A DNA stretch of 64,000 bases from Ifrita kowaldi. Its lineage: Eukaryota > Chordata > Aves > Passeriformes > Cinclosomatidae. Each line of letters starts with the position of its first letter. The first letter of the stretch is position 1. The DNA is taken from assembly GCA_013398055.1 (NCBI GenBank), contig VZRS01005518.1, positions 422,263 through 486,262 on the forward strand. The letters are read 5' to 3'. The position numbers and the translations under genes are program-made. The notes under the pieces are model-generated. The model was not told where the DNA came from. It saw only the letters and a list, made by a program, of their open reading frames with translations, and ran no database searches. Shown here piece after piece: positions 1-13,400 of the stretch.

Positions 1-1243
1 ACACAAAACAGTGTGTCACCTCTGCTTTCTGTTAATTGTGGGACTCGAGGTGCTGGGGCACAGCATGTACTGGATCTGCCTGGTGCACACATACAATTGT
101 TTGTTTCAACAGTCATGTCTTCCCCTGATAACATTTTCTTTAAGTGCCTCTAGGGTTTTTAATATTAAACACTAATTTTGCAGGTCTTGTAAAGCAATTG
201 TAGATACAGTAGCTGGAGGGAAGCAATTTCTCTCCACGCTTAATGGTTAAACTTAATAGCTAAAGTTTCCCACTTGTTAAAGTTAGTCAGAAAATGAGAA
301 TTCCAGTTTAAGAAGGGTTAGAAAAGATTCAAGAGCCCTTGGTTCATATTGGAACAGGACTGTAGCTAGTAGCTATTGGAGGAAGGTTAGGACGGCAATG
401 CCAAGGACTGGATGAAAGCAGTCCCTGCAGCTTCAGTTTGCATTTTGCATCTGTGCATTGCAGCCACAGCCTGCAGGCTCTTGGCAGCACCCCAGGACAA
501 TTCTTTACACTCAGAATAAGTTACTGTCCTCTCACACAGGCACCAGAGTAACTTCCTGTAGCCACAGATGTATTGAGCTTGTATGACATAGGTGTATCCT
601 TCTCCGTGCCCTGGGAAAGGCACCAGGACAGACCTGCTGCTTTCATTCCTGTGTGCCCTTTCGGGGGCCAGGGGAAGGAATTACTGCCTGTGTGCATGGA
701 ATCGTGCACGGAGTGACTGCCTCCCGGTGGCCTGGCAGGGCACAGCCTGCACAGCAGCCTGGGGGCTGTGCAAGGGGCAGGGAGCAGCGTGGGACCTCCC
801 TCCCCTGCTCCTGGGCACAAGGCTTGTCCCGCTGGCACTGTCATTGTACCCTCCACACACCTCCATTCACACTGGACACAGGGGGCTCCAGGAATGGAAT
901 AGATTTTTGACCCCTCCTGCAGAGCTACTGGGTGTTTTTTAACTACATTGGTTTGCTGTGTGGCCTTAGAGGTTACCGGTTTAACAAGGTTTAAAGTCCA
1001 CTTATGGCCACACCTGCAGGAAAGTAAACACTGCACTTCATACTGCAGAATTTCTTTTTTAAACTACTTGGAAACCAACCCTACGAGGCAAGAGTTCGTG
1101 ACCCCTATTTCAAAATTAAGAAAATTAATGCACTTTGCATCATTTTGAGGAGTAAAGAATGAACTAAGTTGCTTGCTGGTAATTATCATTGAAGTGCTGG
1201 TGTATTCTGGCAGCACCTTTTGACTCGCTCTGTGTGTGTCCAG
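1..1243 (+). other. GALNT10: GALNT10 intron 3, 3' part
   Basis: This non-coding stretch precedes the first visible GALNT10 exon. It ends in a TG-rich run (about 1229-1239) and the acceptor CAG at 1241-1243. Short open frames here have no recognisable domain and no conserved-looking composition. I see no repeat or RNA gene in it. Confidence 0.85.
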
Positions 1244-1410
1244 CTGCAAGAACAAGCTGTACCTGGAGAAGCTCCCAAACACCAGTGTGATAATTCCCTT
1301 CCACAACGAAGGATGGTCCTCCCTGCTCCGGACAGTGCACAGCGTCCTGAACCGCTCCCCTCCCGAGCTGGTGGCAGAGATCGTGCTGGTGGATGACTTC
1401 AGTGACAGAG
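1244..1410 (+). CDS. GALNT10: GALNT10 exon 4: start of catalytic domain
   Basis: This exon begins with the last base of an Asn codon and reads CKNKLYLEKLPNTS, then VIIPFHNEGWSSLLRTVHS and EIVLVDDFSDR. It ends on the first base of the Glu codon completed by the next exon. It forms the first beta strands of the GT-A nucleotide-sugar fold; VDDFSD is the usual UDP-contacting acidic loop. The acceptor is ...gtccag at 1243 and the donor is gtagga at 1411. Exon numbering assumes the human 12-exon structure. Confidence 0.96.
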
Positions 1411-4400
1411 GTAGGATGGTTTGTGTGTGACATCCCCACCATGCTTCCCTACCTAAGGGATCAATGCACTTGCAAATACGTGTATAATGAGCTGAGGTTT
1501 TTTGCTTGCCAGCAGCAGTGCTCAGGGGAATCTTGTTTTAGTACACTGGAAAGCAAAAAAACCTCGTGTTCCATATTCAGGGTGTGCTGGTTTAGCTGCT
1601 GCTGACATGGCCTGTCCTGCTTTCTGGGCAATGTGAAAAGCCAGGGAAGCTGGCCTTAATATTTACCTAATGGGCTGTGTAACCCTTAACATAAAATGTT
1701 AAATGTTGACTCTTGAAATAACCAAAAAAAGCCAAGAGAGAGGAATAGCTCAGTCCTTACATTCTGCTTTCTTTATTTTTTTTTTCTGGACACAGAACGT
1801 ATGAAAGAATCCTTGATAAAAGGTTTCCACCTGGGACTGCCTGCCTATAATTTGGCTTGTCTTTCTCATGGATTTTTTACTCCTGGAAAGTAAATGTGCA
1901 GCATACAAACCTTTGCTCTCTCTTGCTGGGAACTTCTCTCCTTATTTTGTACTGCACTGCCCAGAGTAGTCACTTAGCATTGGGTTGAAGTGCTCTGTGC
2001 AGAGGTGTGAAGTCACTGGCACCTCACATCACCACTAATGGAACAACCACTTGTCATTGCAGCAGCAATGTGTGCATGTAGTTGCTGAGATCTTTTCCTC
2101 TGAACCATTTAAATGGTGCCTGATGCAAATTTAGCTGCGCTTTGTCTTGTGTTTTGCACCCTTGCTGTGGTGGAAAAGGCAAGGAGGAATGAATGCCCCA
2201 TCATGTAGACATTGCATAGCTGGAGAGATCCCATGGAAAGTCCTGTGGCCGGGGTTGAAGAGGGCACAGTGACTTTGAGGGATTATGGTCACATCCAGAA
2301 ACTCTCTTTTCTCCTTTAAAGTTAAGACTATTTAGCTATATGAGCTGCAGAGTTCAAGCCACTGATATTACTCAGGTGAGGCAAAAGAGTTTTCTATACA
2401 GATACTAAAGGATACATCTCCAGAAACCTGACATATAAGAAGCCCCTAAATGAGCTTGGAAACAAGCTTGTGAATATTTAGTGTTGTGACCTATACTGGC
2501 TTCCAAATAGGCACTACCCAACAGCTGTAGTACTTGCTCTAAAGCTCTTCTCTCATTAGTTTGCAAGCAAGGCATGCTGCTTTGGAGAAATCAATGTTAC
2601 ATGAAATAAATATTTCTTTAGAGGATTTTCAGGCTAAGGTGAGGAGAAGGAAAACCCACCCTCCTGACAAGGTCTTTTTATTGCTACTCAGCCTAGAAGC
2701 AAATTAGACAAGCTCATGCTGTAACCACAAGTGAATTGTGCAAATGGGTTCCTTTTCAGAGAAGTGGAAGTAATGAATTCTGGTCTCCTGTGGATGTGTT
2801 TTCCTTGTTCTTTAGATGTGCCGTGACCAAGTGAAAGAGAGCCCTCCTGGCTCCTCCCCTGCTCCTCAGTCTGTACCTGTGCTGTTTGTCCAGCTCGCTC
2901 TTCTCTGTTCCACCTGCCTCTGATAAGACACAAACTCTTCTCCCTTATCATCCATCTTCCATACAAAGGTTGCAAGATGTAGCTGAGATTCATTTGTGTG
3001 CAGCATCTATTTATAAATAGATATAAAAGACTCCAGATGCTGGACAGTGAGCTGAATTCTCAAGGGAAGAGAACAACACTCATGCAAAGAGAGTGTGTTA
3101 ATAAAAACTGGTGTGGGGGTTCTCTTTGTTTGGGGGGGATTTTTCTTGGTTGGGTTTTTTTAAACCAGAAGTTTCCTGCCAGCACAGTTGATTTCTGCGC
3201 ACTGGGACAATTACTGGTTCGGATGAAACATCTTTCCTTCAGTGCTGTCAGTTCTGTGTCTGCACTTTTCTTCCTTAACCACACTGGGATTGGCTTCCAC
3301 ATCCCTCAATGGGCTTAAATAGATCCTTAGTCTTAGGGGGCTCTTATGTGCTAATCACAAGATCTTGATTTGAAAGGTTGATGGCTACAAATTTCTGGTT
3401 AATTTATCCATTGTTTAAAAAAAAAAAAAACACCAAAAAACCCCAAAACCTAAACAACAAACACTTCAACCCAGTAACTGAGAATTGATAGTTTAATGCA
3501 TCAAACTGAAATGCACGAAGGAGCAGAAGTTCCAGGAAAACTTCTACTTCACGTGTTATATGTTTGAAAAGGGCACATTCTTGGATTTGGACTGTTAGGC
3601 AACTGCTGTGTGGTTATTATCTGTTTCTTATGATTAAATTGGGCAGGTAGTAAGAACTCTGTGTCCAAACTGATGATCATCACAGCTGTGCCACAGAACT
3701 GGAGAGCAGTAAAAAGAATAAGAAGAAATTTCTTGATTTTCCTCTGCAAATCATAAGTGATTGGTCCTCTGCATTGTCTGCAAAGTATTCTGTATTGTCT
3801 GCAAGAATTCTGTGCTTCTGTTTGAAATAATAGTCCCCCAAATTTGTAGCAGCGTCTTTCTTTTAAAGTTACAGAATCACTCTTGGATGTAGTGACAGTA
3901 GAGGCCACATTTGAGATCAGAGGGGCATGGTATGAACAGTAAATGTCATCTCCTTCCCTGAAGAGATCAGTAAATAGTCACCATAAACTCCAGTGAAAAG
4001 CCAAAGATGAAAAGGGTAATCACTTAATAAAAAAATCTATTATTAATTTTTTTATCGAGAGGTTACTCTGACAGGATAAAACATTGGGTATCTCTGCTGT
4101 ACCTCATGCTGACCTTTCACTCGAGGGTTGTCTAAACAGACCTGTAGAATTTTAATAACTCTTGAAAGAATCATCTTCAGTAGTTTGACCTTCTCTGGCA
4201 AGGAGACTCTCTCTCTCTCGCCTGCATTTCTTGTGTGCTGATCTGTGCTGGGGTTAAATGTGCTGGGGTTTGCCAGCTGCCCTTGAGGTGCTGCTAAGGT
4301 TTCTCTCTTGTTCTGCTGTTTCACTGGTTTCTGAGAATGGTGATATTGGTGCTGATCCACGAGTCTCTTTCATCCCTGTGTCTCATACATGGAGAACCTT

Positions 4401-7400
4401 TGCTGCATGTGAAGTGAAGACGACTTTGGTAATAATAGAAATAGTAAATGTGGAAACCTGGCTACTGCAAACAGTGTTTTTCCTGACAGATGTTATTTTC
4501 ATATGTTTTTCATGTGGTTTTAAGCTTGCGAGTAAGGAATTTTTGGTGTGTCTACGAAGAGGGCTGAGAAGTTGGCTAACAGAGTGACAGGAGAGTGAAG
4601 ACAGATTTCTGGGTTAGCTGGTGGCTGCTGTGGTCTGCAGCAAACCTGAGGGGCAGCTGTGGCCGTGTGTTACTGGAGCTCCTGGACAGATGAATCATCA
4701 TCTGGAAGTGTCAGCAGCCATTTATTGCTTAATTTGTTTGAAAGAGACAACTCTGTGACCTTTAGCAATAAACATTTTTCATCCAAAAAATGCTGTCCTG
4801 ATGACAGCAAATCTTAACAGGGAGCAGCAAAAGCTTTACGAGTCATGTTTTTTAAATGTTTCCTTTGCTTTGTACTTGGAAAGTCAAAATGTGCTGGAAC
4901 AACTTGCTGTCTGGATTTCTCTTTTTTTTTTTTTTTTTTGTGGGTATGCCTGCAGTATAATGCAAATAGTCCAAATCTAAAAAAAGGCTAGAGCCTTACC
5001 TCACCCAGATTTCGTGCTGGATGCCATGTCAGCCAGATTGCAGTGGGAAAGGCTGCCTGTCAGTGGGGTCAGTCAGTGTGGTGGTTCCATCCCCTTTGCC
5101 TTGAGGTGCAGACCACGCTGTCACCTCCAGCAGCTCCTTCCTGAATCTTCCTCTGTGGGGATTCCCTTGGTAGGTTGGGTTGGCTTAAAAGGAGCTCCTT
5201 TCCGTCACGTGCCATTGGTCACAGCACAGTAAATATTGCAGGGCTATTTTTGACTTTCTCTATTGATAGTCTCTGCTGTCAGTGTAGCATTGCATTAAGA
5301 CTGCTATAATGCTTTTTTCCCCCACAAACTTGGTTGAGATATCTGATGTAAGAACTTTCTTCCCAGTTCAAAACACTTGCAGAGATTTTCTGTGCAGAAG
5401 AATATAGGTTATGTTGGAGAGGGAGACACCAATTCAGCAAACTGTTGTTGGAGAATAAGAATTAACCTGCCCAGCACTGGCTGCTTCTTGCTGCATGGTC
5501 CAGAGAACTGCTAGAGAGCCACAGACTGACCTCCTTGGGTTTGATGAACCTCAGCTATTGCAGGGTGCTCCAAAATAATGCCTGCCCTTCTGGATAAGCA
5601 GAAATCGGAATGCGACACATGTGAATTACCACTCTAGAACTCCTGATCATAAAAACTCCTAGCTGTGGCAGTCCTGTGTGGATTTGTGGCTTCACTTTTA
5701 ATTTCTATAGCTATTCTTTAGGTCTGATCTCAGTTAAATTAAGCCTTTTCATATGCTGGCTTGCAGGGTACTAATTACATCCCTCTGAGCGTGTGTTACC
5801 AGAATGGCCCTAAGTAAACTAAAATGTTTTTCCCATGTTTATCAGTTTTCTCCTGGGGACTGTCATGTGAAATTTGTTTGCTTTTTGAATATCTAATTAC
5901 CATGCTGCTGAGTGGGAGTTTGGTTCTACTCTATCATAGAAATGGGAGGAAGAGAAGTGGAATTGCAGGCCAGTTTTTAACACTGCAGGTTTTTCTACTA
6001 CCTCTGATGGCATTTTATTATTGATAGCAGGCAACAGGCAGGCAGTTCATGGTTCTTCAGGCTCTGCTTCAGTCCCTGGGCCTGCAGCCTGAATTGCTGT
6101 GGTGAGAAATGGAGCTGTTCAGCTCTAGTGTCTGTCTTGTATGAAATGAATTGTTGGTCTCCACCCAGTTCTTGTAGCTTGTGGACACCTCCGCTGTAAA
6201 AGCTGTCTCTGTGTCTGCATGAACAGATGTAAAGCTGTCCTCTGTCTCCCACTAATAAATGATCAGCCTGAAGCTGGAGGAGCAGAGGATGGCACATCCC
6301 TTTGAAGGATGCTTGTCAGAATGTTCTTTGCTTTTCACCTGGTACATGCTTGGTAGCCCAGCAGTGTAACATCAAATACTCCTGCTGAAAGGCAGAAGGC
6401 AAACTCTTTGTTTTGGAGGAGAGGTCTCCTACAGGTGCAGAATTACATACAAATAGTTGAGTTTGTAAAGGACATCTGGAGATCATCTAACCCAACCCCT
6501 CTGCTCAGCTACAGCAGGTTTCTCCAGATCTTATTTATTCACTCAAAATTTGAAAATCTCCAAGGATGGAGATTTCATAATGTCTCTGGGGAACCTGTTC
6601 TGCTGTTCAGTCACTCTGTCAGTGACCTAGTTTAAAAAAAAGTAATTAAAAAAATACCTTATGCTTTAACAGCATTTCCTGTGCTTCAGTTTGTGCTCAA
6701 GGACTCCCAGGTCCTTTCCTGCAGAGCTCCTATAACTTATCTAGGAAACACCTATAAAAGAATACCTCTAAAACAAGCTAATTGTTTGCATTTATGTGCT
6801 TCTGGAACAAACTGATATCATGGATTTTTCAGCCTTTCCCTTAATGTCAGACATGGTAGGATTTTTACCTTTTCACCCTTTGCAGCAATGAAAATTTAAA
6901 AATTCTTCAAGACATTTGAATCTTACTGTGTGCAGGAGGCTGTGACTTAATTGCTGAATGTCATTTAAAAGAAACATCTTGTGGTGTACTTGGGGCTGGC
7001 TGTGTGCACACAGGAAAGTACACACCACACAGGGTTTATCTTATTTTATGGCTGAGCTTGACAGAAATCGGTGATTGTGGCTAAGTGCTTAAATTTCACA
7101 TAAAATTCACGTTTCAGCATTCAGTTATTTGCATATTGAGTGACAGCCTGTTCTTACTTGTTTTTAAGATTACTTTTCTATAAATGACAGTGTTTTAGAA
7201 CAAATGTTGTCCCTTGTTGAAGACGAGAACTGCAGCATCAGTCATCTCCAAAGCATGAGTTACATACAAAGCACTGTGTTGGTACAATAATAAAGCTGGA
7301 TGTGGCAGCACTGAAAATACTGCAGTCTCCAAACATCAGGATTGTTCTGGAAGTGTTAACCCAGCTGGGCCCTCTGCCTTATGGTGTTGCATGTCTGTAC

Positions 7401-10400
7401 AGTGGCAAGATGTGAAAACTGAGCATCCTTCTCAGAGTAACCAGTCAAAATCTGCACCTGTCACTGGGAGGCACTTGGGCTGAGAGCTGTTGTTATTTGA
7501 ATATATTTAACCCAATATGACAATGCAATATCACATTTGCAAAGTGAACCTTCTGGTTTTTACATTAAGCACAGTCTGGTTTAGGGAGTGGTTATCCAGG
7601 AGGCTGTGTAAATACATCCTTGGCTGCAGTGCATTTCAAGGAGACAGTTTTGTTCTGAGGAATGTGTATGGGAACTCATTTTCCCTTGGGTGGTTGTTAT
7701 GGGGGTTATGGATTTCAGCTTCATCTTCCAAGACTACCCAGTTACCTTGAACCTCATTGTGATTTGTGAAAACCTTTTTTTAGGATTCTGTTATATTTAT
7801 TTGTTCAACCATTTAAGAATTGTTCTTATTCCTTCCCCATTTTCACTCCCTTTCTCCTTAGCTGTGTGTGTTCAGCAGGACTTTGTGCACTCAGACTTGG
7901 AGCCGCTCTTCGGCGTTTGGGAGGCAATGAAGCACCATGAGCCTGGAGTGTGGTGTGTGGCCACTGCTCATCTTGGAAAGGCAGCAAGGGGCTTTTAGGC
8001 CTTGTAATAGAGGAGTCCAAGGAGTGTTTTCCCCAGGCAGTGTCATCTCAGCCCTGGGTTTTGACCAGCATCGTTTGCCCTCTCTCCTCACGCACTGTTG
8101 TGCCATCGCACTGCCCTGGAGTTGCCCTGGATATTTACACACTCTTGGAGCCCATCCTTTCCCAAATCAGAGAGGAGACAACCAAATCCTGCTTTTTCCC
8201 TTGACAGATAAATCCCTGTGACATTTTAAACCTCTCTTTGTATTGCAGTACAAGTAATTCTGGAGGTACAGGATAAACTGAATGGAAAACCAAACGTGAG
8301 TGAGGCAACTTGGCTGAACCACGAGCAGCATAATTTGGTCTGGAGGGCAGAAGTCACTAAGTAGTGTAGTGAGGGAGAAGGCAAGGGCTGATTAATGTGT
8401 CATTTGGTGCAGCAGCAGGTATACAACAAATACAGCTCTGTTCCATTAACCACATCTGCCAGGCCTTAATTGAAAGAAATCATGTTCTTAGTATCTGAAA
8501 TAGAAAAAGGTTTAATACTGGAACTCTTTTTGATCTTTAAATGGAACAGTAACGGATTTATGCAGCTAAAGAGATTATCTTTTCATCTTTAGGCACATGC
8601 ACTGTAAAAGTAATTTTTTTTTTTCTCTTAAATGCACTAAAGTGCATCTGGTTAGTACATCTCAGAATATGGAGTGACTGTGCTTAGGACAAAGTGATGA
8701 CAGCCTTTCTTGCTGAATTATCAATACATTTATCTTAAAGCTTTTTACTGTAAAGTATGGAGAAAAGAAGAAAAAGCCAAGCTCTTTTGGGTCAACTGCT
8801 TTTCCACAACCTTTTTTTAAGTGTTGCTTTCAAGCTCTCTCCTAGAAGTTGTGGTAACTGTTGTCCCAAACAACTGATAAAAAGATTATTTTTGTAAATT
8901 AAGTCAGAATAAAGAGGGTATTTCCTTGTTCTTAGAATTCATTGCAGACTGTTCTCAGGTCTGTTTAGACTCATAAATAATTTCTTTGAAGTGACAGTCA
9001 GTGAGACAGATCTCCCTTTGGGTAAGTGGGAGAAGGTTGGTTCTTCTAGGTGGAGAGATGTGAAGTTTCTTCCCCAAACTGCAGCATGACTCCCAGGTAG
9101 CCCAGCAGAGCAGGGATGTGGGTGTAGGAATGAGTTTGTGAACTCACCAACACTCCTTTCCATAGTAAGCACCAAGGGGAGCAATAAAATAAAAGCTGGT
9201 GTAGATGTCCCATTTTAGTTTATGAGAAGAGAGTAATTTGTTATTCTCCATTTCTGGCAGTGTCTTGTGGGTGTGGGATACTTCAGATAACAGTGACAGA
9301 GTCTGCTTTGGATCAGAGTGAGATGTGGATGAGATTCAATTTTATGTTTTCCTTTTTTTGAGTATTCATTTTTAATGTGTCTTTAATGTCTGTACTCATG
9401 TATTCCCTTCATAAAGGGATGTCTAAAACCTGCACTGTTCATTAGGCAGTGGCTGGGGAGCATTAAAAGCTTATTCTCTGGTGTTTTAAGAGGCATGAGC
9501 ACCTATTGTAGTTGTTTACTACAGGTTTGTTTGTGACAGCCTAAATTAACTAACCAGTTTACTTTTCATCATCTTGTATGTATTTGTCTAAGATCAGTTG
9601 CTGCAGCTGAAAGATTCTTCTAGAAAGGAGAGGAGGTGGCTTTAAAATGTCGAGTTTACTGTGACCTCTTTCTCAGCTAATTATTGTGTAGTGAAGGATG
9701 TCTGGCAGTCTAAAGTTTAAAAAAAAATAAATAATTGAGAAGCAGAGTTTCCATTACAGCTCATTAAGTAAATCTCAGTGCATTGCTTGCTACTAAGAAA
9801 CCCTATGCATGTGGCTTCTGTTAGAGGAACTTTGCAGGAAAACAGCTTTAATTTTATTCTCCTCACCTTGAAGTGCATGTCCTCATCCGCTAGGAGTCAA
9901 AAATCTAGATATCTGCCAGCTGCAGTGCAGATCAGCATTTTAATGCTTTCAGCTGCTTCTCTATAGAAGTTAATTAGAAATGTGATTCAAGCACCCTCTG
10001 CCCATATATGATATCTATTACTGGTAATCATAGTTTCTGCTATTTAAACCTGCATTTGGGGTGGTATTAACAAAGCAGCTGTTCCACACAGGGACTTTGA
10101 TAAAGGTGGAAGCTTCTTCACTTTGAGAAAATTGGAAGCTAAATGCTGCTTCAACTGAAAAATAAAAGTGGATAAACCAAACCACATTCCTTTTCTAGTT
10201 TTGATTGCAGTGATATTTTCTTAGTAAAGAGATGCACACCATTCTCTCAGTGTAGCATCAGTTCCTGAGGACCTCTGTTGCCTGTTAGCTACAACAGGGA
10301 TGCACTGATGGACACAGTAGTTTAACTGTGCTGAGCAGGGGGAAGCCAAAGCTCCAGATTTAAATGCAGGTACCTTCAGCTGTCAGTCCTGCCTTGTCCT

Positions 10401-13400
10401 CTGTCATCCAGATAAAATGAATTTGTTACTTGAGAATGGTATTGCCCACAAGATGGCTTAGTTTTGGTATCAGTACAGCTGTGAACAGGCCTGGATTTGT
10501 GCTTTGGGATTTAATAGATTTTTTTGACCTTTCTAGCAGATGTCACTGACTTACTGTGATAGCTGCATTTCTTGTGAGTAAAGTAAACCAGAGTGTTGGG
10601 AACTGATGGTAAAGAGATCTACAAGAAGAGTAAAGTGTGAGTTTATAAAATATACTTCTGGCATAACAGACTTCGTTACTGCAAGTCAATTGTGTGTGTT
10701 CTCCCTGCAGCTCTATTGGTAATTTTTTCATTTGCCAAATACATTGTTTTCTGTTCTCTGACACACAGACTACAAGACAAACTTCCTTCTGCTTTGTCAT
10801 TTGTGGCTATTAATGTTTGAGCATCATTGTAGGATTGAGGGATTATCAGTTAATTTTCCAATATTCCAATTTGGCTGCAACCCCAAAGCAAAAACTTCAT
10901 AGTTCTCTGCTATTAATTTTAGGCTTCATAGTTGTTCTTCCACACTTAGACACTTGAGATCAGAGTCTGTGGGATCTGAAGGGGTGCATTCCTACCAAAT
11001 CAAAGCCACTTTCAAGTGGGTTACATCTTGGGCCTAGCGGACTGTTCTCTAACAAGACAAAAGTCTGGAGCAGATATCTCTGTCAATCCTTGTGCTCTTT
11101 CTGGAGTATTTCCTTTTTTGATGGTTTGCACAGAGCAAATACTTTCAGGCCAAGAAGTTCTTTGCCTCTATCAGCACTATTCATGTACAAAGACAACTCT
11201 CTGAGGACTAGGTTGTTTTGGCATCTTTTCTTTTTTTCCCCGGCAAAACTCAGTGACTTTTAAGGCTTTAATCTCGCAGCTTTGATATGATCCAAAATGT
11301 TTCAGTAAGAACTGCCTTAACACTTCATTTGCCCACATCTCTTCAAATGATGGCAAGTTCTGCCTTGCTGTTGGTCGTGGGCTTTAGGTTCATGTCACGA
11401 TAACACCGTGCAGAGCGTCGCTGGCAGCAGTGGCTGTATCCTGACACAGAGATCCCTAGGCACAGAGGAGGCTTTGGAACAAACTTCTGAGATGCTTTTG
11501 CACCCCTGCTTGTCTCTCCAGTGCCCAGAAAGCCGTTGATGGTGTAGGTTCAAGGCAATTAAAGATTTTTGGAGTGCAGGCATTCCCTTGGTTAAATAAC
11601 TGGATAGACAGAGCTGCTGCTGTGGCCTTAGGATGAGCGCAGAGACTCCTCGGGCTGAAGGCAGTACTTGGGACAGTAATGCCCTTCCTTGCCAGTCACC
11701 ATGGCTACATCAAACTTGAGCTGAATATTAAGTGTACTGCAAGGAATTCACCCCTGTTTTGCAGCTACAAAGGCTGTGTAGGCCAAAGGCTGTGTAGGCC
11801 AAAACCTGCAGCTCTCCAGTGTGCGTGTGCCAGCACAGCAGCTCTGAGGTTAAAAGCAATCAACAGGAAATGAGTGCGAGTCACAAAATACCCTCTTTAG
11901 ATGAGATGTAGTCAACAGAAGAGGGAAAAACCTAAGTGGGTGCTTTAATCTTGATACATATTTAATGAAATGGGAAGGGAGAAGAGTAAACTAATGAGAA
12001 TGACTTGACTGTTTCCCCTGGGAGAGATGGGTTCTGGCAGAGGGGGAAAAACTGATCTTGTGCGTTGGCCAGCAGGTCAGTGTGCAGGAATTAAGAAGTG
12101 ATCTATGCTCCACAGGTTGGCTGCACTGCTCCCGAGGAACAAAAAGAGTATAAACCTTTACAGCATGAAGGAAAGATAAGTAAATGGATTTTTCTGGATT
12201 CCCTTGGAAAGAAGCAGTTGGAATAAACTCCTTTACAAATCAGACTTTCCTGAGAGATTGAGAGGTTGTGCTGTCACTAAGATGATTTCCCTGCTTGGAA
12301 ATGCAGCCTACTAAACTTTCCTTGGGGTCTGGGTGTATTTAGATGCTAATGCCAGTAAGTGTGAATTTTTCCATTTTAAAATTAGACCTTTGTCTCTGCA
12401 TTCAGTACTAGTATCTCCTGAAGGATACCTGAGCAGGGTTGGGATGGGAAAGTTCCCTTTGTAAACTGAAGAAGTAGGATGGTACAGGCAGGACAGTAGT
12501 TCATGCACCTGAGTTTATCACAGCACAGGCTCACACCAGTGGTCTTTGCCCCACTAACTCACAATCTGGCTTATTTCTTGGGCTCCACACTTCCACTTCT
12601 GTGCCCTTTATTGAACCTAAAACAGAAGCTTGGGTTTAAACCATTTCGAAAGAGAGCAAAACCAGTAAGGTTTTCAGCAAACCCTTTTAATCTTTGTTCA
12701 AGTCCAAACAATGCTGTATTATCAAGTGGGGTGGTGCACATTCAGCTATTGTCCCATGCACAGAAACCCACTCACCCCTGAGTTTTGTGCTGAGACCCAA
12801 CACTGATGCAGAATGGGCAGTGGAAACTGGGCCCCCTTCCCTTTTGGAGTCCACCCCAGAACTGTAATCAGTGAAGCAACAAATATTAATTCTCTCCCTT
12901 CCCAGACCTTTTCCTCTTTGTAAGAAGATTCAGCTTGGAAAGCTATGATCAGCCTAATCAATTTTCTATTACTGAGACTGGTGCTCATAGTACAATTTGT
13001 TAAATCAATTTATTATCCTCCCAACCAGCTTCAGTGATCAGAGCGTGAAAACATTGAAAGAAAATTAAAACTAGTGGAAGTGCTGCCTGTTTGGATAACA
13101 GCACATTTTGCTGTTTCAAAGGATTACTCATCTGCACCAAAACAGGGAGAGAAGTTAATTTCAATGATTTAGAATCTTCTATTTCAGGGAGGCCTGGCTT
13201 GCACATTGTGATGGATTCAGGAAGAAGTATAATTTGTTTTTAAATTGTTAAACAGCACGTTAGGGCCAAGTATCCAAGTAAAAATGAATGGATTCATTTG
13301 TAATCTTAAACAAGCGTGTCTGTGTGTGGGAGGGTAGGGATGGCAGGCTGGGGTAACCTGTAAACAAATGCCAGATGCACAGTGCCACTTCAGGCTTTGG

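Noticed and set aside
3417..3472. A-tract as the tail of a processed pseudogene
   Set aside because: No upstream sequence resembles a retrocopied transcript and no target-site duplication is evident.
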